NCBI RefSeq assembly: GCF_021117385.1
Contig: NZ_CP088252.1
Span: 1,302,001 to 1,366,000, forward strand
Direction of reading: 5' to 3'
DNA: 64,000 nucleotides
Origin: Frateuria soli
GTDB taxonomy: Bacteria > Pseudomonadota > Gammaproteobacteria > Xanthomonadales > Rhodanobacteraceae
The position numbers were made by a program, and so were the translations under genes. Shown in pieces: positions 1-8,536 of the stretch (its first letter is position 1; each line of letters starts with the position of its first letter). The notes below the pieces were generated by a model that made no database searches, was not told the origin of the DNA, and saw only the letters and a program-made list of their open reading frames with translations.

Positions 1-517
1 GCAGCAGCATGGCGCCGGCGGCCATGGGTGCGCTGGCCGTACCGAAGCCTGCCAGCAGCAGGGCGCGCTCCTTCTTCTCGCGGGTTTCGGCATCGCTGAA
101 GGGTACCTGGACCGCGTCGATGACACCCAGCGTGGCCTGGGTCCAGGCAAGGTTCCTGTCGATGAGGTCCGCCGGCGTGTCGTCGCTGCCCGTCAGGACC
201 TGGTTGATTTCCTTGGCGAGATCGACGGTGAGGAAGCGATGCAGGCTGCTGCCGAATATGGACATCGTGGTGGCGGCGGTGACGATGATCACCACGCGCG
301 TCATCTGGGTCACCATTGCCATCATCGATTCGCGCGACTGGCCGGAGATGATGCGGTATCCCTGGATCATGATCCAAAGCGTGACCAGCACCAGCGCGAC
401 ACCGCTGGCCCAGGACATCGCCCGACCCATGAGGTCCATGCCGAATTCGCTGATCTTGTCCTCAAGGTAGTCGTAGACCAGCTTGAAATAGACGAAATCG
501 CCTATGGTCGAGGGCAT
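1..517 (-). CDS. virB6: VirB6 inner-membrane T4SS channel protein, N-terminal part (runs off the window)
   Basis: This is the N-terminal ~172 residues of a polytopic protein whose reading frame stays open to base 1, so the gene is cut by the window edge and not by mutation. The ATG at 515-517 begins MPSTIGDFVYFKLVYDYLED. Hydrophobic segments lie at about residues 35-50 and 72-90, followed by an amphipathic stretch rich in D/E/K and another hydrophobic segment at the cut end. VirB6 proteins form the inner-membrane part of the T4SS translocation path. The call rests on the membrane pattern together with position: it follows virB5 by 47 bases on the same strand and closes the virB7-to-virB6 series seen in Xanthomonas T4SS loci. 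A TrbL-like relative would look similar at this length. Confidence 0.8.
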   Translation of the reverse strand, partial: MPSTIGDFVYFKLVYDYLEDKISEFGMDLMGRAMSWASGVALVLVTLWIMIQGYRIISGQSRESMMAMVTQMTRVVIIVTAATTMSIFGSSLHRFLTVDLAKEINQVLTGSDDTPADLIDRNLAWTQATLGVIDAVQVPFSDAETREKKERALLLAGFGTASAPMAAGAMLL

Positions 518-564
518 CGCTGCTTCCTTGTTGTCTTGCCGTCCTGGTGCCAGCGAGCCCGGCG

Positions 565-1332
565 CTACTGGAACGCCGCCTTCAGTGCCGCCGCATTGAC
601 GACTTCTCCGAGGACGTCCTGGCTTCCGTTCATGGCGCGGCGCGCCAGCGCGCTCTGCATGGTCTGCAGCATGGCAATCTGCGCATCGGACTGGACCATG
701 TTCGATTGCCACTTCTGCTGCGCGTCGGTGACGCGGTTCTGGAACCGCTCGGCTTCGTTGTCGTTGGCAGCCAGCTTGCCCTGTTCGGTGCCTACGCCCG
801 CGCGCTGGCTCTCGATCTGCTCCAGCTCGTGGCTGGCTTTGGACAGCTGCTCGATGTAGTCGACCGTGTCGTTGTACTTGCGGTTCTGCAGCATGACGAT
901 CGAGCGACAGATCTTCAGCTGCTGCTCGGTGACGCTGCCGCTCATGTCGAGTGCAAGCGAGCGCAGCACGTTCGACAGGGAAAAACCACCGCTGCCCTGT
1001 CCGGGGCAGGCGTCGGCGACGTTGTAGTCCGCGGGAACCTTCTGGAACGAGTTCTGCATGGCGAAGAGCGAGGCGTTCAGTTGCTTGAGGCTGATGAGCT
1101 GTTGCCTGTAGTGCTCGAGCGTGTTGCGGTGCTGCTGGACGGTCGCGGCCCAGCGCTTGGCCTGCTCGGCATATTCCTGCACGGCCTTGGCCATGCTTTG
1201 CCAGTCACTGACCAGCCAGTCCGCCTGCGCCGTACCGCACATCAACCCACAACCAAGCGACAGCGCGAGCCCGGCAACGATGGCGCGTGCGCGTTGCCGG
1301 AGAGTGGAGTGGAGGTTTTTCCTGCTGCCCAT
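565..1332 (-). CDS. virB5: VirB5-like minor pilus component of the T4SS
   Basis: A 255-residue exported protein. The N-terminus is basic, has a hydrophobic core at residues 17-33 and a good signal peptidase I site (GTAQA before D38). The mature part is mostly helical and Q/E/K rich, with the heptad-like pattern of the VirB5/TrbJ family, and has two cysteines (residues 109 and 142 region) that could form a disulfide. VirB5 caps or sits at the tip of the T-pilus and helps contact the target cell. It lies 29 bases after virB4 and 47 bases before virB6. VirB5 is the least conserved VirB subunit, so the assignment leans on length, signal peptide and position. Confidence 0.8.
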   Translation of the reverse strand: MGSRKNLHSTLRQRARAIVAGLALSLGCGLMCGTAQADWLVSDWQSMAKAVQEYAEQAKRWAATVQQHRNTLEHYRQQLISLKQLNASLFAMQNSFQKVPADYNVADACPGQGSGGFSLSNVLRSLALDMSGSVTEQQLKICRSIVMLQNRKYNDTVDYIEQLSKASHELEQIESQRAGVGTEQGKLAANDNEAERFQNRVTDAQQKWQSNMVQSDAQIAMLQTMQSALARRAMNGSQDVLGEVVNAAALKAAFQ

Positions 1333-1361
1333 GACGTGCTCCTTGTCGGTGGCCGGTGCCG

Positions 1362-3842
1362 TTACAGCGATGCCGAGCGGGCCAATGGGGCCGGTGCGGA
1401 AGCGACGGATCTGGCTTTGCCGCTGCCCTTGCGATCCCGGTAGAAATGCTCAAGCCATTGCTTGGGCCGGAGTTCGTCGACAGGAATGCCCTCGATGGCG
1501 GCCCGTTCCCGCAGCACCCGGTGCATGATCTCGATGTTGTCGGTCGAGGCGGAGATCACCGCCAGGGTGTCGTCCATGCCGCGCAGGTTGAGCTGGCAGA
1601 CCGCACTGGCGTGGCCCTGCTTGACCAGGAAGCAGCGTGATCGCTCGTCCAGGCCGACGACTACCTGGTACTCGGCTTCGGTCAGCTTGAGGCCGTCGAT
1701 GTAGTCCTCTCGACTGGCGTTCGGATTGGGCAGCAGGATCATCGTGGCGGTCTGTTCGACCAGCGCCGCGGCGATGTCGCTGGCCAGCGCATCCTCGGGG
1801 CTCTGCGTGGCGAAGATGCCAAGGCCGTTCTGCTTGCGGATGGTCTTCTGCTTGTTCTTGGCAAAATCCTTGAGGCCACCCTTGCCGTCGAGGATCTTCC
1901 AGAACTCGTCCATCACGTAGATCAGTGGGCGGCCGTCGATCAGCGCCTCCAGCCGGTGCAGCAGGTAGTTGATCACCGGCACGCGCACTTCCGGGTTGTC
2001 GATGATGTCGGTGTAGTCGAAGCCGATGATGCTGGCCTTCTCCAGGTCGATGGTGTCGACCGGGTTGTCGAACACCCATCCAAGCGAGTTGCCGGCGGTC
2101 CACTTGCGCATGCGGATGAAGAGGCCGTCGTCGCCCAGGTTGGGCAGGCTCTTCTGGAAGTTGGTCATGTTGCGCAAGCGCATCGGCGTGTCGAGCATGT
2201 TCTCCACCGCGCGAAAGATGTCCTCCTCTTCGCGCGAGCTGTACACGCTCTTGCCGGCCAGCACCTTGACGAGGTCCGCCAGGAACTGCACGTTGGCTTC
2301 GGTACGCTCGCAGTGGAACGGGTTGAATCCGGTCGACTGGCCATTCTCGAGGGCCAGATAGTTGCCGCCGCAGGCACGCACGAAGATTTCGGCGCCACGA
2401 TCCTTGTCGAAGAAGAAGATGGTCGGTGACGGCTCGAACTTCTGGACCTGGCTCAACAGGAAATTGATCAGTGCCGTCTTGCCCGTGCCGGACTTGCCGA
2501 TGACCATCGTGTTGGCGATGGCTTTCTCGCCCAGGGAATTCTCGGCGGGATGGGTGGCGTGGAAGTTGAAATAGTAGGGCTGCCCGTTGGCGCTCTGCAG
2601 GGTGGTGACGCAGTCGCCCCAGGGATTGTGCTCCCGCTTGCCCATGGCGAAGTTGTGCAGGGGGCTCAAGCCAAGAAAGTTGAGCGAGCTGACGTTGGCC
2701 AGTCGGGTGCGATATTTCCAGTTGCCGGGAAACTGCGCGTAGAAGGCGGAAGTGACGGCGAGGTCCTCCTTGACCGAGACGAAGCCCGCGTTGGAGAGCT
2801 CCGCGCGGGTGGCAGCGATCTGCTGCGACAGCGTGTCCTGGCTGGCTGCATAGATCGCTATGGTGAAGTGGTATTCGCCGAGCACGAAGTTGCCGGACGC
2901 CAACTGATCCATCGCCAGGTCAAGCTCGGCGATCTGGCTGAAGGCCTTGTCGCCGGAGGACACCATCATGCCTTTGGTGCGGTCCAGTACCTTGAGAGCA
3001 TCCTGTCGCCCCATCGGGCTGAAGGAGTGGGTGATGACGTACTCGAAGCCGAGGTACTTGAGGCCGTTGAGGATGCCGGGATAGGTGCCGTCGGTATACT
3101 CCTTGATGTTGAGGATCGCGCCGAAATGGTTGGTTCCCTGCGGCGTGGTGATGACGAAATCGCCAGTCTTTGCGGAGAAGCGCTGCTTGCTCACCGGCAG
3201 GTAGTTGTAGACCGGTGCGGGAAGTACGGGCACGGGTTCGTCGAGGCGATTGAGCAGGTAGCCGTAGAACTCCAGCGCTTCGGAAAACACCACGCCGTTG
3301 GCTGCTTCATACATGCCAAGGCGATGTGGGGCGTAGTCCTTCAGCACGGCCTCGACGTTGCCCGCCAGTTCCAGGATGGTGCCGACAGCCTGCTGCTGTT
3401 CGGCTTCGAGTCGGGTGATGTCGCTCGATTTCTCGGCCAGCTTCCTTCCGCTGACGATCGGACGGTAGAGCATCGTGAGGTAGAGCTCGTTCTGCATGAG
3501 CTTCTGGCTCGACAGGGCGTCGTGATAGGCGTCGGAGAGAGCCTGGTTGAACGATTGCGCGAACCGGGCCCGCTCGGTTATGCCCCGTCGGCGACGCACG
3601 TCGTGTACCCAGAAGGCGACGTTGACGAAATCGGGCGCGCGCAAGGTCTGCAGCATGCGATTGAAGGTGGCGTGGCGGTGTTCCAGATCCCATTCCTCGC
3701 GCCCCACGAATGGCAGGCCGCCCAGGCGCCAGACCATCAGGAAATCACCTCCGGTGGTTTTAAGCACGGTGGGCGAGACGTGAGTGGACAGCGGCACGAG
3801 TTCGCAGATCGAGGTGTCGGGAAGGAAGGTGGGCTTGGGCAT
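1362..3842 (-). CDS. virB4: VirB4 ATPase of the T4SS
   Basis: An 826-residue CagE/TrbE/VirB4-family ATPase that powers pilus biogenesis and substrate transfer at the inner membrane. The Walker A motif GKSGTGKT is at residues 449-456 and the Walker B motif ends in MDE at about 644-646 (LIYVMDEFWKIL). A Q-containing segment (GIFATQSPEDAL) follows, as in the family. The frame is open further upstream, but those extra 90 codons lie inside virB3 and look non-coding. The ATG at 3840-3842 (MPKPTFLPD) gives the normal family length and leaves a 50-base gap after virB3. The last ~25 residues are S/A/K/R rich and probably disordered. Confidence 0.95.
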   Translation of the reverse strand: MPKPTFLPDTSICELVPLSTHVSPTVLKTTGGDFLMVWRLGGLPFVGREEWDLEHRHATFNRMLQTLRAPDFVNVAFWVHDVRRRRGITERARFAQSFNQALSDAYHDALSSQKLMQNELYLTMLYRPIVSGRKLAEKSSDITRLEAEQQQAVGTILELAGNVEAVLKDYAPHRLGMYEAANGVVFSEALEFYGYLLNRLDEPVPVLPAPVYNYLPVSKQRFSAKTGDFVITTPQGTNHFGAILNIKEYTDGTYPGILNGLKYLGFEYVITHSFSPMGRQDALKVLDRTKGMMVSSGDKAFSQIAELDLAMDQLASGNFVLGEYHFTIAIYAASQDTLSQQIAATRAELSNAGFVSVKEDLAVTSAFYAQFPGNWKYRTRLANVSSLNFLGLSPLHNFAMGKREHNPWGDCVTTLQSANGQPYYFNFHATHPAENSLGEKAIANTMVIGKSGTGKTALINFLLSQVQKFEPSPTIFFFDKDRGAEIFVRACGGNYLALENGQSTGFNPFHCERTEANVQFLADLVKVLAGKSVYSSREEEDIFRAVENMLDTPMRLRNMTNFQKSLPNLGDDGLFIRMRKWTAGNSLGWVFDNPVDTIDLEKASIIGFDYTDIIDNPEVRVPVINYLLHRLEALIDGRPLIYVMDEFWKILDGKGGLKDFAKNKQKTIRKQNGLGIFATQSPEDALASDIAAALVEQTATMILLPNPNASREDYIDGLKLTEAEYQVVVGLDERSRCFLVKQGHASAVCQLNLRGMDDTLAVISASTDNIEIMHRVLRERAAIEGIPVDELRPKQWLEHFYRDRKGSGKARSVASAPAPLARSASL

Positions 3843-3892
3843 GCGCAGGCTCCGTTGGCCGCCCTGGCGCGAGGCCAGGGGCGGCTGTGGCG

Positions 3893-4201
3893 TTAAGAAC
3901 CGACCTTCGACTGGCCGCGGTGGATGTTGGGCGTGAACACCCACATGCCGTCGTTCTCCCCGAGGTTCCGTACCCGGGTACGGAACTGCAGGCGGAGGCC
4001 CAGAAGCCGGAAGATCATCTCGTCGCGCCTGGCCATCTGGCGCATTACGAAAATCACCGGCGGGATCAGCAACAGGAAGAACAGGTTGAAATACATCGCC
4101 AGCAACATGCACCCACCCGCGCCCATGAAGAACGGTACGTAGGGCACACCCATGAACATGGCTGGGCGGGTGCAGCCGCGGAACAGTGCATCCTTACGCA
4201 T
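3893..4201 (-). CDS. virB3: VirB3 inner-membrane protein of the T4SS
   Basis: A 102-residue protein of the VirB3/TraL family. It has the expected short cytoplasmic N-terminus (MRKDALFRGCTRPAMFMG), a membrane hairpin at about residues 18-52, then a charged cytoplasmic tail. VirB3 works with VirB4 at the base of the pilus assembly platform. The start overlaps the 3-prime end of virB2 by 8 bases, which indicates translational coupling, and the gene lies just before virB4 as in most T4SS loci. Here virB3 and virB4 are separate genes and not fused as in some other T4SSs. Confidence 0.92.
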   Translation of the reverse strand: MRKDALFRGCTRPAMFMGVPYVPFFMGAGGCMLLAMYFNLFFLLLIPPVIFVMRQMARRDEMIFRLLGLRLQFRTRVRNLGENDGMWVFTPNIHRGQSKVGS

Positions 4202-4601
4202 AGAAGTTGAGTAAGTGGTTGATCAGGCTGGCGGTGCAGGCAGTGGCGCCCGAGGCGCTGGTGCTTCCTGCCAGAAACATCTTGGCGATCTGTCCGGCCG
4301 CACCGATCAGCACGGCACCGATCAGTACCGGCGAGATGTCCGAAATACGCTTGTGCGCGAACGCGATCTGGTAGCCGGAAAAGACAATGGCGATCGTCAC
4401 CACGATGATCGAGATGGCGTTGAGAATCTTGTTGACGCTGCTGGCAAAACCGCAGGTGGTGGCGATGGTATCGGTCACGTCCTGGCCCAATGCGATACCC
4501 GGCAGTGCGAGCGCCAGGCACGTCACCAGGGCCATGAGCACGGCGGTACCGCAGTGGGTCGGGTGGCGGGCGCTAGGGTTTGCAGGGAGGTTCTTGACCA
4601 T
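4194..4601 (-). CDS. virB2: VirB2 major pilin of the T4SS
   Basis: A 135-residue TrbC/VirB2-family pilin. It has a long basic N-terminus, a hydrophobic core at residues 20-37 and a signal peptidase site near ALG/Q at 39-40. The ~95-residue mature pilin has two hydrophobic helices (about 58-80 and 90-113) joined by a short basic loop (HKR), the standard pilin hairpin. Two cysteines bracket the helices (C50, C122). The ATG at 4599-4601 was chosen because an AAGGA box lies upstream and because the longer open frame has no sensible N-terminus. A 115-base gap separates it from virB1; the stop overlaps the virB3 start. Confidence 0.9.
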   Translation of the reverse strand: MVKNLPANPSARHPTHCGTAVLMALVTCLALALPGIALGQDVTDTIATTCGFASSVNKILNAISIIVVTIAIVFSGYQIAFAHKRISDISPVLIGAVLIGAAGQIAKMFLAGSTSASGATACTASLINHLLNFYA

Positions 4602-4716
4602 CTTCAGGTTTCCTTGTGGACGGGAGGGCAGCAACGACCATCGGACGATGGGCGGTTGGCGGATGGCCGCCCAGCAGGCAGCCGGATTCGGGACAGGCCT
4701 CTGGCAGAACGGGTTG

Positions 4717-5526
4717 TCAGAAGACGAACGCTGCATCGGCTTGTTCCTGCTCGGAGACGACGGGGCGGCCCGTGGTGGGCGCCGTTGGTTGGGCCTCGGC
4801 GTCGGGTGCATCACCCGGACCTGTTACGTGCGGCACGAACGCGGATTGGGGAGACTCGACGGCCTCGGCCGGCCTCGGGAACCCCGCTCCTTCGGGCGGG
4901 TGGTTCTCCGTGGCGCTCCTGGGTTCTCCCATGGGCGATACCAGTGCGCCGGTGGTTGTGTCGATGGCAACCGATCGGATCGACACGCGGTAGGCCGGGC
5001 TGCCAATGCTCGCGGGACCCACGGTTGGCACTCCGCCGGGATGTTCGGTGATCCGTGGGCGAACGGTTATCGCCTCGGAGGAGTCGGGCAGGCCGGCTCC
5101 GAACGAAGCGAAGACGCGCTGCACGTAGCCATCCCGATAGCCGGTGGTGAAGTTGCCCGAGTAGTAGCAGCTGAAGGCCTTGCCCCAGTCGCCGCCCGAG
5201 CGGCCGTAGCATTTGGCCAGGATGCGGGCGCCCGCCGTGGCGTTGGCGCAGCCATCGAATGCCTTCTCGAACGTATCCAGTCCGTAGCGCGCCAGGTTGC
5301 GGCGGTTGACCTGTGCGATACCGAGCGAATAGTCGTATCCCTTCGACTCGAGCATGCGCGCGGTGGCGACGGCCTCGCCAAGGTTGCGGGGCTGGCGTTC
5401 GAGCCGGCCGCCGACGACGCCGATGGCAAACCGGTTGCCGCCGGACTCGATCCGGGCGACGTGCTGCATGACCTCCGTGGGGACGGCCAGTTTGGGGCAT
5501 GACATGGGGTTGAACGCTGGGACCAT
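4717..5526 (-). CDS. virB1: VirB1-like lytic transglycosylase of the T4SS
   Basis: A 269-residue protein with an SLT-type lysozyme-like domain in its first ~145 residues. The catalytic glutamate is E27 in ARIESGG, followed by SLGIAQVN and the GGDWGKAFSCYYSGN segment typical of VirB1. It would open peptidoglycan locally so that the secretion channel can be assembled. The second half is low-complexity, rich in P/A/T/E, and probably disordered. No N-terminal signal peptide is visible: the enzyme domain starts almost at residue 1, so export would need the T4SS itself or another route, or an upstream start. The gene begins 18 bases after virB11. Confidence 0.9.
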   Translation of the reverse strand: MVPAFNPMSCPKLAVPTEVMQHVARIESGGNRFAIGVVGGRLERQPRNLGEAVATARMLESKGYDYSLGIAQVNRRNLARYGLDTFEKAFDGCANATAGARILAKCYGRSGGDWGKAFSCYYSGNFTTGYRDGYVQRVFASFGAGLPDSSEAITVRPRITEHPGGVPTVGPASIGSPAYRVSIRSVAIDTTTGALVSPMGEPRSATENHPPEGAGFPRPAEAVESPQSAFVPHVTGPGDAPDAEAQPTAPTTGRPVVSEQEQADAAFVF

Positions 5527-5544
5527 TGCTTGTGTCCTCGTCGG

Positions 5545-6603
5545 TCAGCGCAGCGGCGCCGGCAGTTCCTGCGGGAGGCCGCGTCGCGGATCGAAGTCGA
5601 TCCCCGTGATGTGCCGCTGCCCCGCAAGCGCCTTGATGTGCACGACGATGTCGATGGTCAGCCTGAGTAGCCGCTTGATGGTCGCGAACTCCAGGCCCGC
5701 ACCCTCGGCGGAGGCCTTGACCATCAACGCCAGCTGGTCCCAGGTCTGTTCGGTGCTGCCGGCGTGGCAGCTGGTGATCGAGCCCGGGTGCCCGGAGGCG
5801 CAGTTGCGGATGAAGTAGAACGCTTCGTCGCCGCGCAACTCCGCCAGGATGATGCGGTCGGGCTTCATGCGCAGGCAGGTTTCCATGCAGCTCTTGGCTG
5901 TCACGTTGCTGGCGCTCTGGCCACCTTTGGAGTAGAGCAGGTGCACCACGTTGGGCTGGCTGATGAAGAGCTCCCGTGCGTCCTCGATGGTGACCAGCCT
6001 CTCATCGGCGGGGATGTGGTGGACCAGCGACTTCATGAACGTCGTCTTGCCGCTGCCGGTGGCGCCGGAGACCACGATGTTCCTCTTGCCGCGCACCGCC
6101 GCCTTGAAGAACTCGGCGTAGCGGCGTTCGGCGCGCAGGTCCAGCAGCTCGCGATCTTCGTCGGTGAGGTCACGAGCGTCCTCCAGTATCTGGTCGAAGA
6201 AACCGTCCGCCTGGTATTGGTCCAGCGTCCTGGCCTGCCTCGATGGCAGGCGGATGGTGATCGACACGCTGCCGGCCTCGCAGGCGGGCGGGATGACGAA
6301 CTGCGCGCGCTGGCCGGTAGGAAATGTGAGAGAAACCACCGGGTCGACGTCGGTGATGCGCTGGCCGGTATTGCTCTCGTTGACCACGGCCGTGCAGAAC
6401 TGGCGTGCCCGCTCGAAGGTCAGTGACGGAACCTCGATCCGCTGCCAGCCGCAACGGCGTTCAAGGTAGAGCTCGCCCGGGCGATTGATGCAGATCTCGG
6501 TGACGTCCGGGGCGTTCATGAACTCGCGGACGCCCAGTACCTCGTACTGGTAATCGAGGAATTCGCGCGACACGGGAGCGAGGGTGTCTTCCATGGCTTT
6601 CAA
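5545..6603 (-). CDS. virB11: VirB11 hexameric traffic ATPase of the T4SS
   Basis: A 352-residue member of the VirB11/PilT secretion ATPase family. The N-terminal domain spans about residues 1-165. The RecA-like domain carries Walker A GATGSGKT at 180-187, the Asp box TIEDARELF, the Walker B-like region DRIILAELRGDEA and the His box ITSCHAGS. VirB11 switches the machine between pilus assembly and substrate transport. The start drawn here is a TTG at 6601-6603 that overlaps the virB10 stop by four bases (TTGA). An ATG three codons later (6592-6594, giving 349 residues) is an equally possible start. Confidence 0.95.
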   Translation of the reverse strand: MKAMEDTLAPVSREFLDYQYEVLGVREFMNAPDVTEICINRPGELYLERRCGWQRIEVPSLTFERARQFCTAVVNESNTGQRITDVDPVVSLTFPTGQRAQFVIPPACEAGSVSITIRLPSRQARTLDQYQADGFFDQILEDARDLTDEDRELLDLRAERRYAEFFKAAVRGKRNIVVSGATGSGKTTFMKSLVHHIPADERLVTIEDARELFISQPNVVHLLYSKGGQSASNVTAKSCMETCLRMKPDRIILAELRGDEAFYFIRNCASGHPGSITSCHAGSTEQTWDQLALMVKASAEGAGLEFATIKRLLRLTIDIVVHIKALAGQRHITGIDFDPRRGLPQELPAPLR

Positions 6604-7772
6604 AGGCGTGCGACGACGCCGCTGAAGTCGACGTCGCGCGCGACATACACGTAGATCACCGTCCCCTGGTTGATGGTTACCGTGGGCGGGCGGTTGGCGG
6701 CCTCGCGCACGGCCATGTCGGCGAGATTCTGTACGGTGCGCGCGGTGTTGCTCTCGAAAGGCTCCTGTATCGCGATGCCGCCGGCGGCGATGGACGTGGT
6801 CGTGGGCCCGTGTTTGGCCGCCTCGTACTTGAATGCATCACTGAGCATGCTGATCAGCAGTGCGGCGCTGATGCGGCTGCCCCAGTGGGCGTCGTAATGA
6901 CCGGGTAAGCCTGCGCCGCCAAGGTTGTCGATGCCCGGGTTCGGCTTGCTGCTCATGTCCACGTCCACGCCGGTAGGCGTGATGATGCGGTCCCACACGA
7001 CGGCGACGCGGCGGCCCTTGGGACCGCTGGCGTACGCGCCGAGCACCTTGGATCCCTTGGGCAGCAGCAGCGTGCGTCCATTGAACGAGTACACCGGTTC
7101 GGTAACGAGGCAGGAGGTGTACCCGGGGACGTCCGTGACGATCCGCGTCTCCAGTACGCAGCGGATATACGTCCCGCGCTGCATGAGCGCGTCCGCGTGC
7201 TCCAACGGCTTGGCCTTGGTGGCGATCACGGGACCGGACAGCAGGGATCCGCCCGGGGCCTGGGATGGTGCGGTGGCCGGCGCGGGCGGAAGATCGGCCA
7301 TCGGATCGGAGGTGCCGGCGATCCGCCGCTGAACCAGCGTAGGCTCGTTGGATGCACCGCCCATGAGGTCTTGCATCGGGGCGTTGGCAGCCTCCGGCGG
7401 CGGCAGGGGCGGCAACGCGGGTTGCGAGGCAAGTGGAATCGGCGCTGGCCCTGTCCGGGCCGGAGGCAGGGTCAGTGCCGGTGGTGCATCGGCGACAGTG
7501 ACCTTTTCCTCTCTTGGCTTGCTCGGCTCACGGCGCGAGGTGGCACTGCTGATCATCCAGTACGAGACAAACAGCAGCAGTGCGACGGCCGTACCGAGCA
7601 TCAACAGCGCGCGCCGGTTCATGCGGCGCAGCTCGTTCGACTTCAGCAATGGCGCGCCCGCATCCAGGTCCGGTGCTGCGGACTGCTGGTAGTGCGTGGA
7701 GTAGGGGTTGTGCGCCAACGCTTCGCCATGACCGGCTTCCGTGTCGGCAGCGGAGGGGATGTGCGTACTCAC
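6600..7772 (-). CDS. virB10: VirB10 envelope-spanning core-complex protein
   Basis: A 390-residue VirB10/TrbI-family protein that links both membranes in the T4SS core complex. The layout is classical: a cytoplasmic N-terminus to about residue 50, one transmembrane helix at 54-75, a proline-rich periplasmic stretch at about 85-135, and a C-terminal beta-barrel domain with the family segments GTYIRCVLETRIVTDVPG and GRTLLLPKGSKVLG. The start overlaps the virB9 end by four bases and its stop overlaps virB11, so virB8 to virB11 are translationally coupled. Confidence 0.95.
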   Translation of the reverse strand: MSTHIPSAADTEAGHGEALAHNPYSTHYQQSAAPDLDAGAPLLKSNELRRMNRRALLMLGTAVALLLFVSYWMISSATSRREPSKPREEKVTVADAPPALTLPPARTGPAPIPLASQPALPPLPPPEAANAPMQDLMGGASNEPTLVQRRIAGTSDPMADLPPAPATAPSQAPGGSLLSGPVIATKAKPLEHADALMQRGTYIRCVLETRIVTDVPGYTSCLVTEPVYSFNGRTLLLPKGSKVLGAYASGPKGRRVAVVWDRIITPTGVDVDMSSKPNPGIDNLGGAGLPGHYDAHWGSRISAALLISMLSDAFKYEAAKHGPTTTSIAAGGIAIQEPFESNTARTVQNLADMAVREAANRPPTVTINQGTVIYVYVARDVDFSGVVARL

Positions 7773-8536
7773 TTGCGGGCGTTCCTTCGCAGACCGACGA
7801 CGTTGTCGCCATGGCGGATGACGAGGTAGGGGTACGTTCCGTGTACGACGATGGTGTTGCCCTGGACGGTCGTGTTGACGAGAGAATCCTCGCCATCTTC
7901 CGCTTCGCGCATGAATACGGCCGGGAAATCCCCGGTGGGAAAGCGCTTGAGATCGCTCATCCTGATGTACGTGAAGCGCCCATCGTCATAGACGTGCGCC
8001 GGCACCAGCCAAGGTGCGCCCTTGCTGCGCGTGGCGTAGTCGTAGTCGAAGTTGTAACTGCGCCCGGGAACCAGGCGGGTATCCAGTGGCGGTGCTTCGG
8101 CAGCCTTCTTCTTTTCCCCCGAGAAGCTCGTTTCGGCCGGATAGGCGAAGGTGATCTTGTACTGCACGCCCTCGCGCTTGGCCTCGTCCAGTGCCTTCCA
8201 GTCGGTTGCAACGACTTTCAGTTCAAAGATGTAGGAGTGCGCGGCCGTGCGCACCATCAAGTTGGTGTCGACGTCGACGTTCTTGGGCTTGAGGTAGAAC
8301 ACGTTGTCGCGGCGGGTGAGCTCCCAGCCACTGCTGAAACCGGTGCTGTAGTCGAGAACCTGTTCGTTGGGGCTGAGCTCGATCTGCGTGGTGATCCCCA
8401 GGCCGGTGCGCACGGGATAGATGTGGTCGGGCTGGTATGTGTACTGCTGCACGGCCTGGGACCGGGCCTGCGTCGGGATGCTTGCGATCGCCAGGCAGAG
8501 CGTGACCGCCACGAATGGAATGCGGTACGGGCTCAT
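7769..8536 (-). CDS. virB9: VirB9 core-complex protein
   Basis: A 255-residue VirB9/CagX-family protein. The signal peptide has a core at residues 7-20 and probable cleavage near ARSQA. The mature protein has an N-terminal beta domain and a C-terminal domain with the segment YNFDYDYATRSKGAPWLVPAHVYDDG and FTYIRM, typical of the family. With VirB7 and VirB10 it forms the outer-membrane core complex. It shares four-base overlaps with virB8 upstream and virB10 downstream. Confidence 0.95.
   Translation of the reverse strand: MSPYRIPFVAVTLCLAIASIPTQARSQAVQQYTYQPDHIYPVRTGLGITTQIELSPNEQVLDYSTGFSSGWELTRRDNVFYLKPKNVDVDTNLMVRTAAHSYIFELKVVATDWKALDEAKREGVQYKITFAYPAETSFSGEKKKAAEAPPLDTRLVPGRSYNFDYDYATRSKGAPWLVPAHVYDDGRFTYIRMSDLKRFPTGDFPAVFMREAEDGEDSLVNTTVQGNTIVVHGTYPYLVIRHGDNVVGLRRNARK

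Noticed and set aside
3843-4112. N-terminal 90-codon extension of VirB4
   Set aside because: It lies inside virB3, and the ATG at 3842 gives the normal family start.
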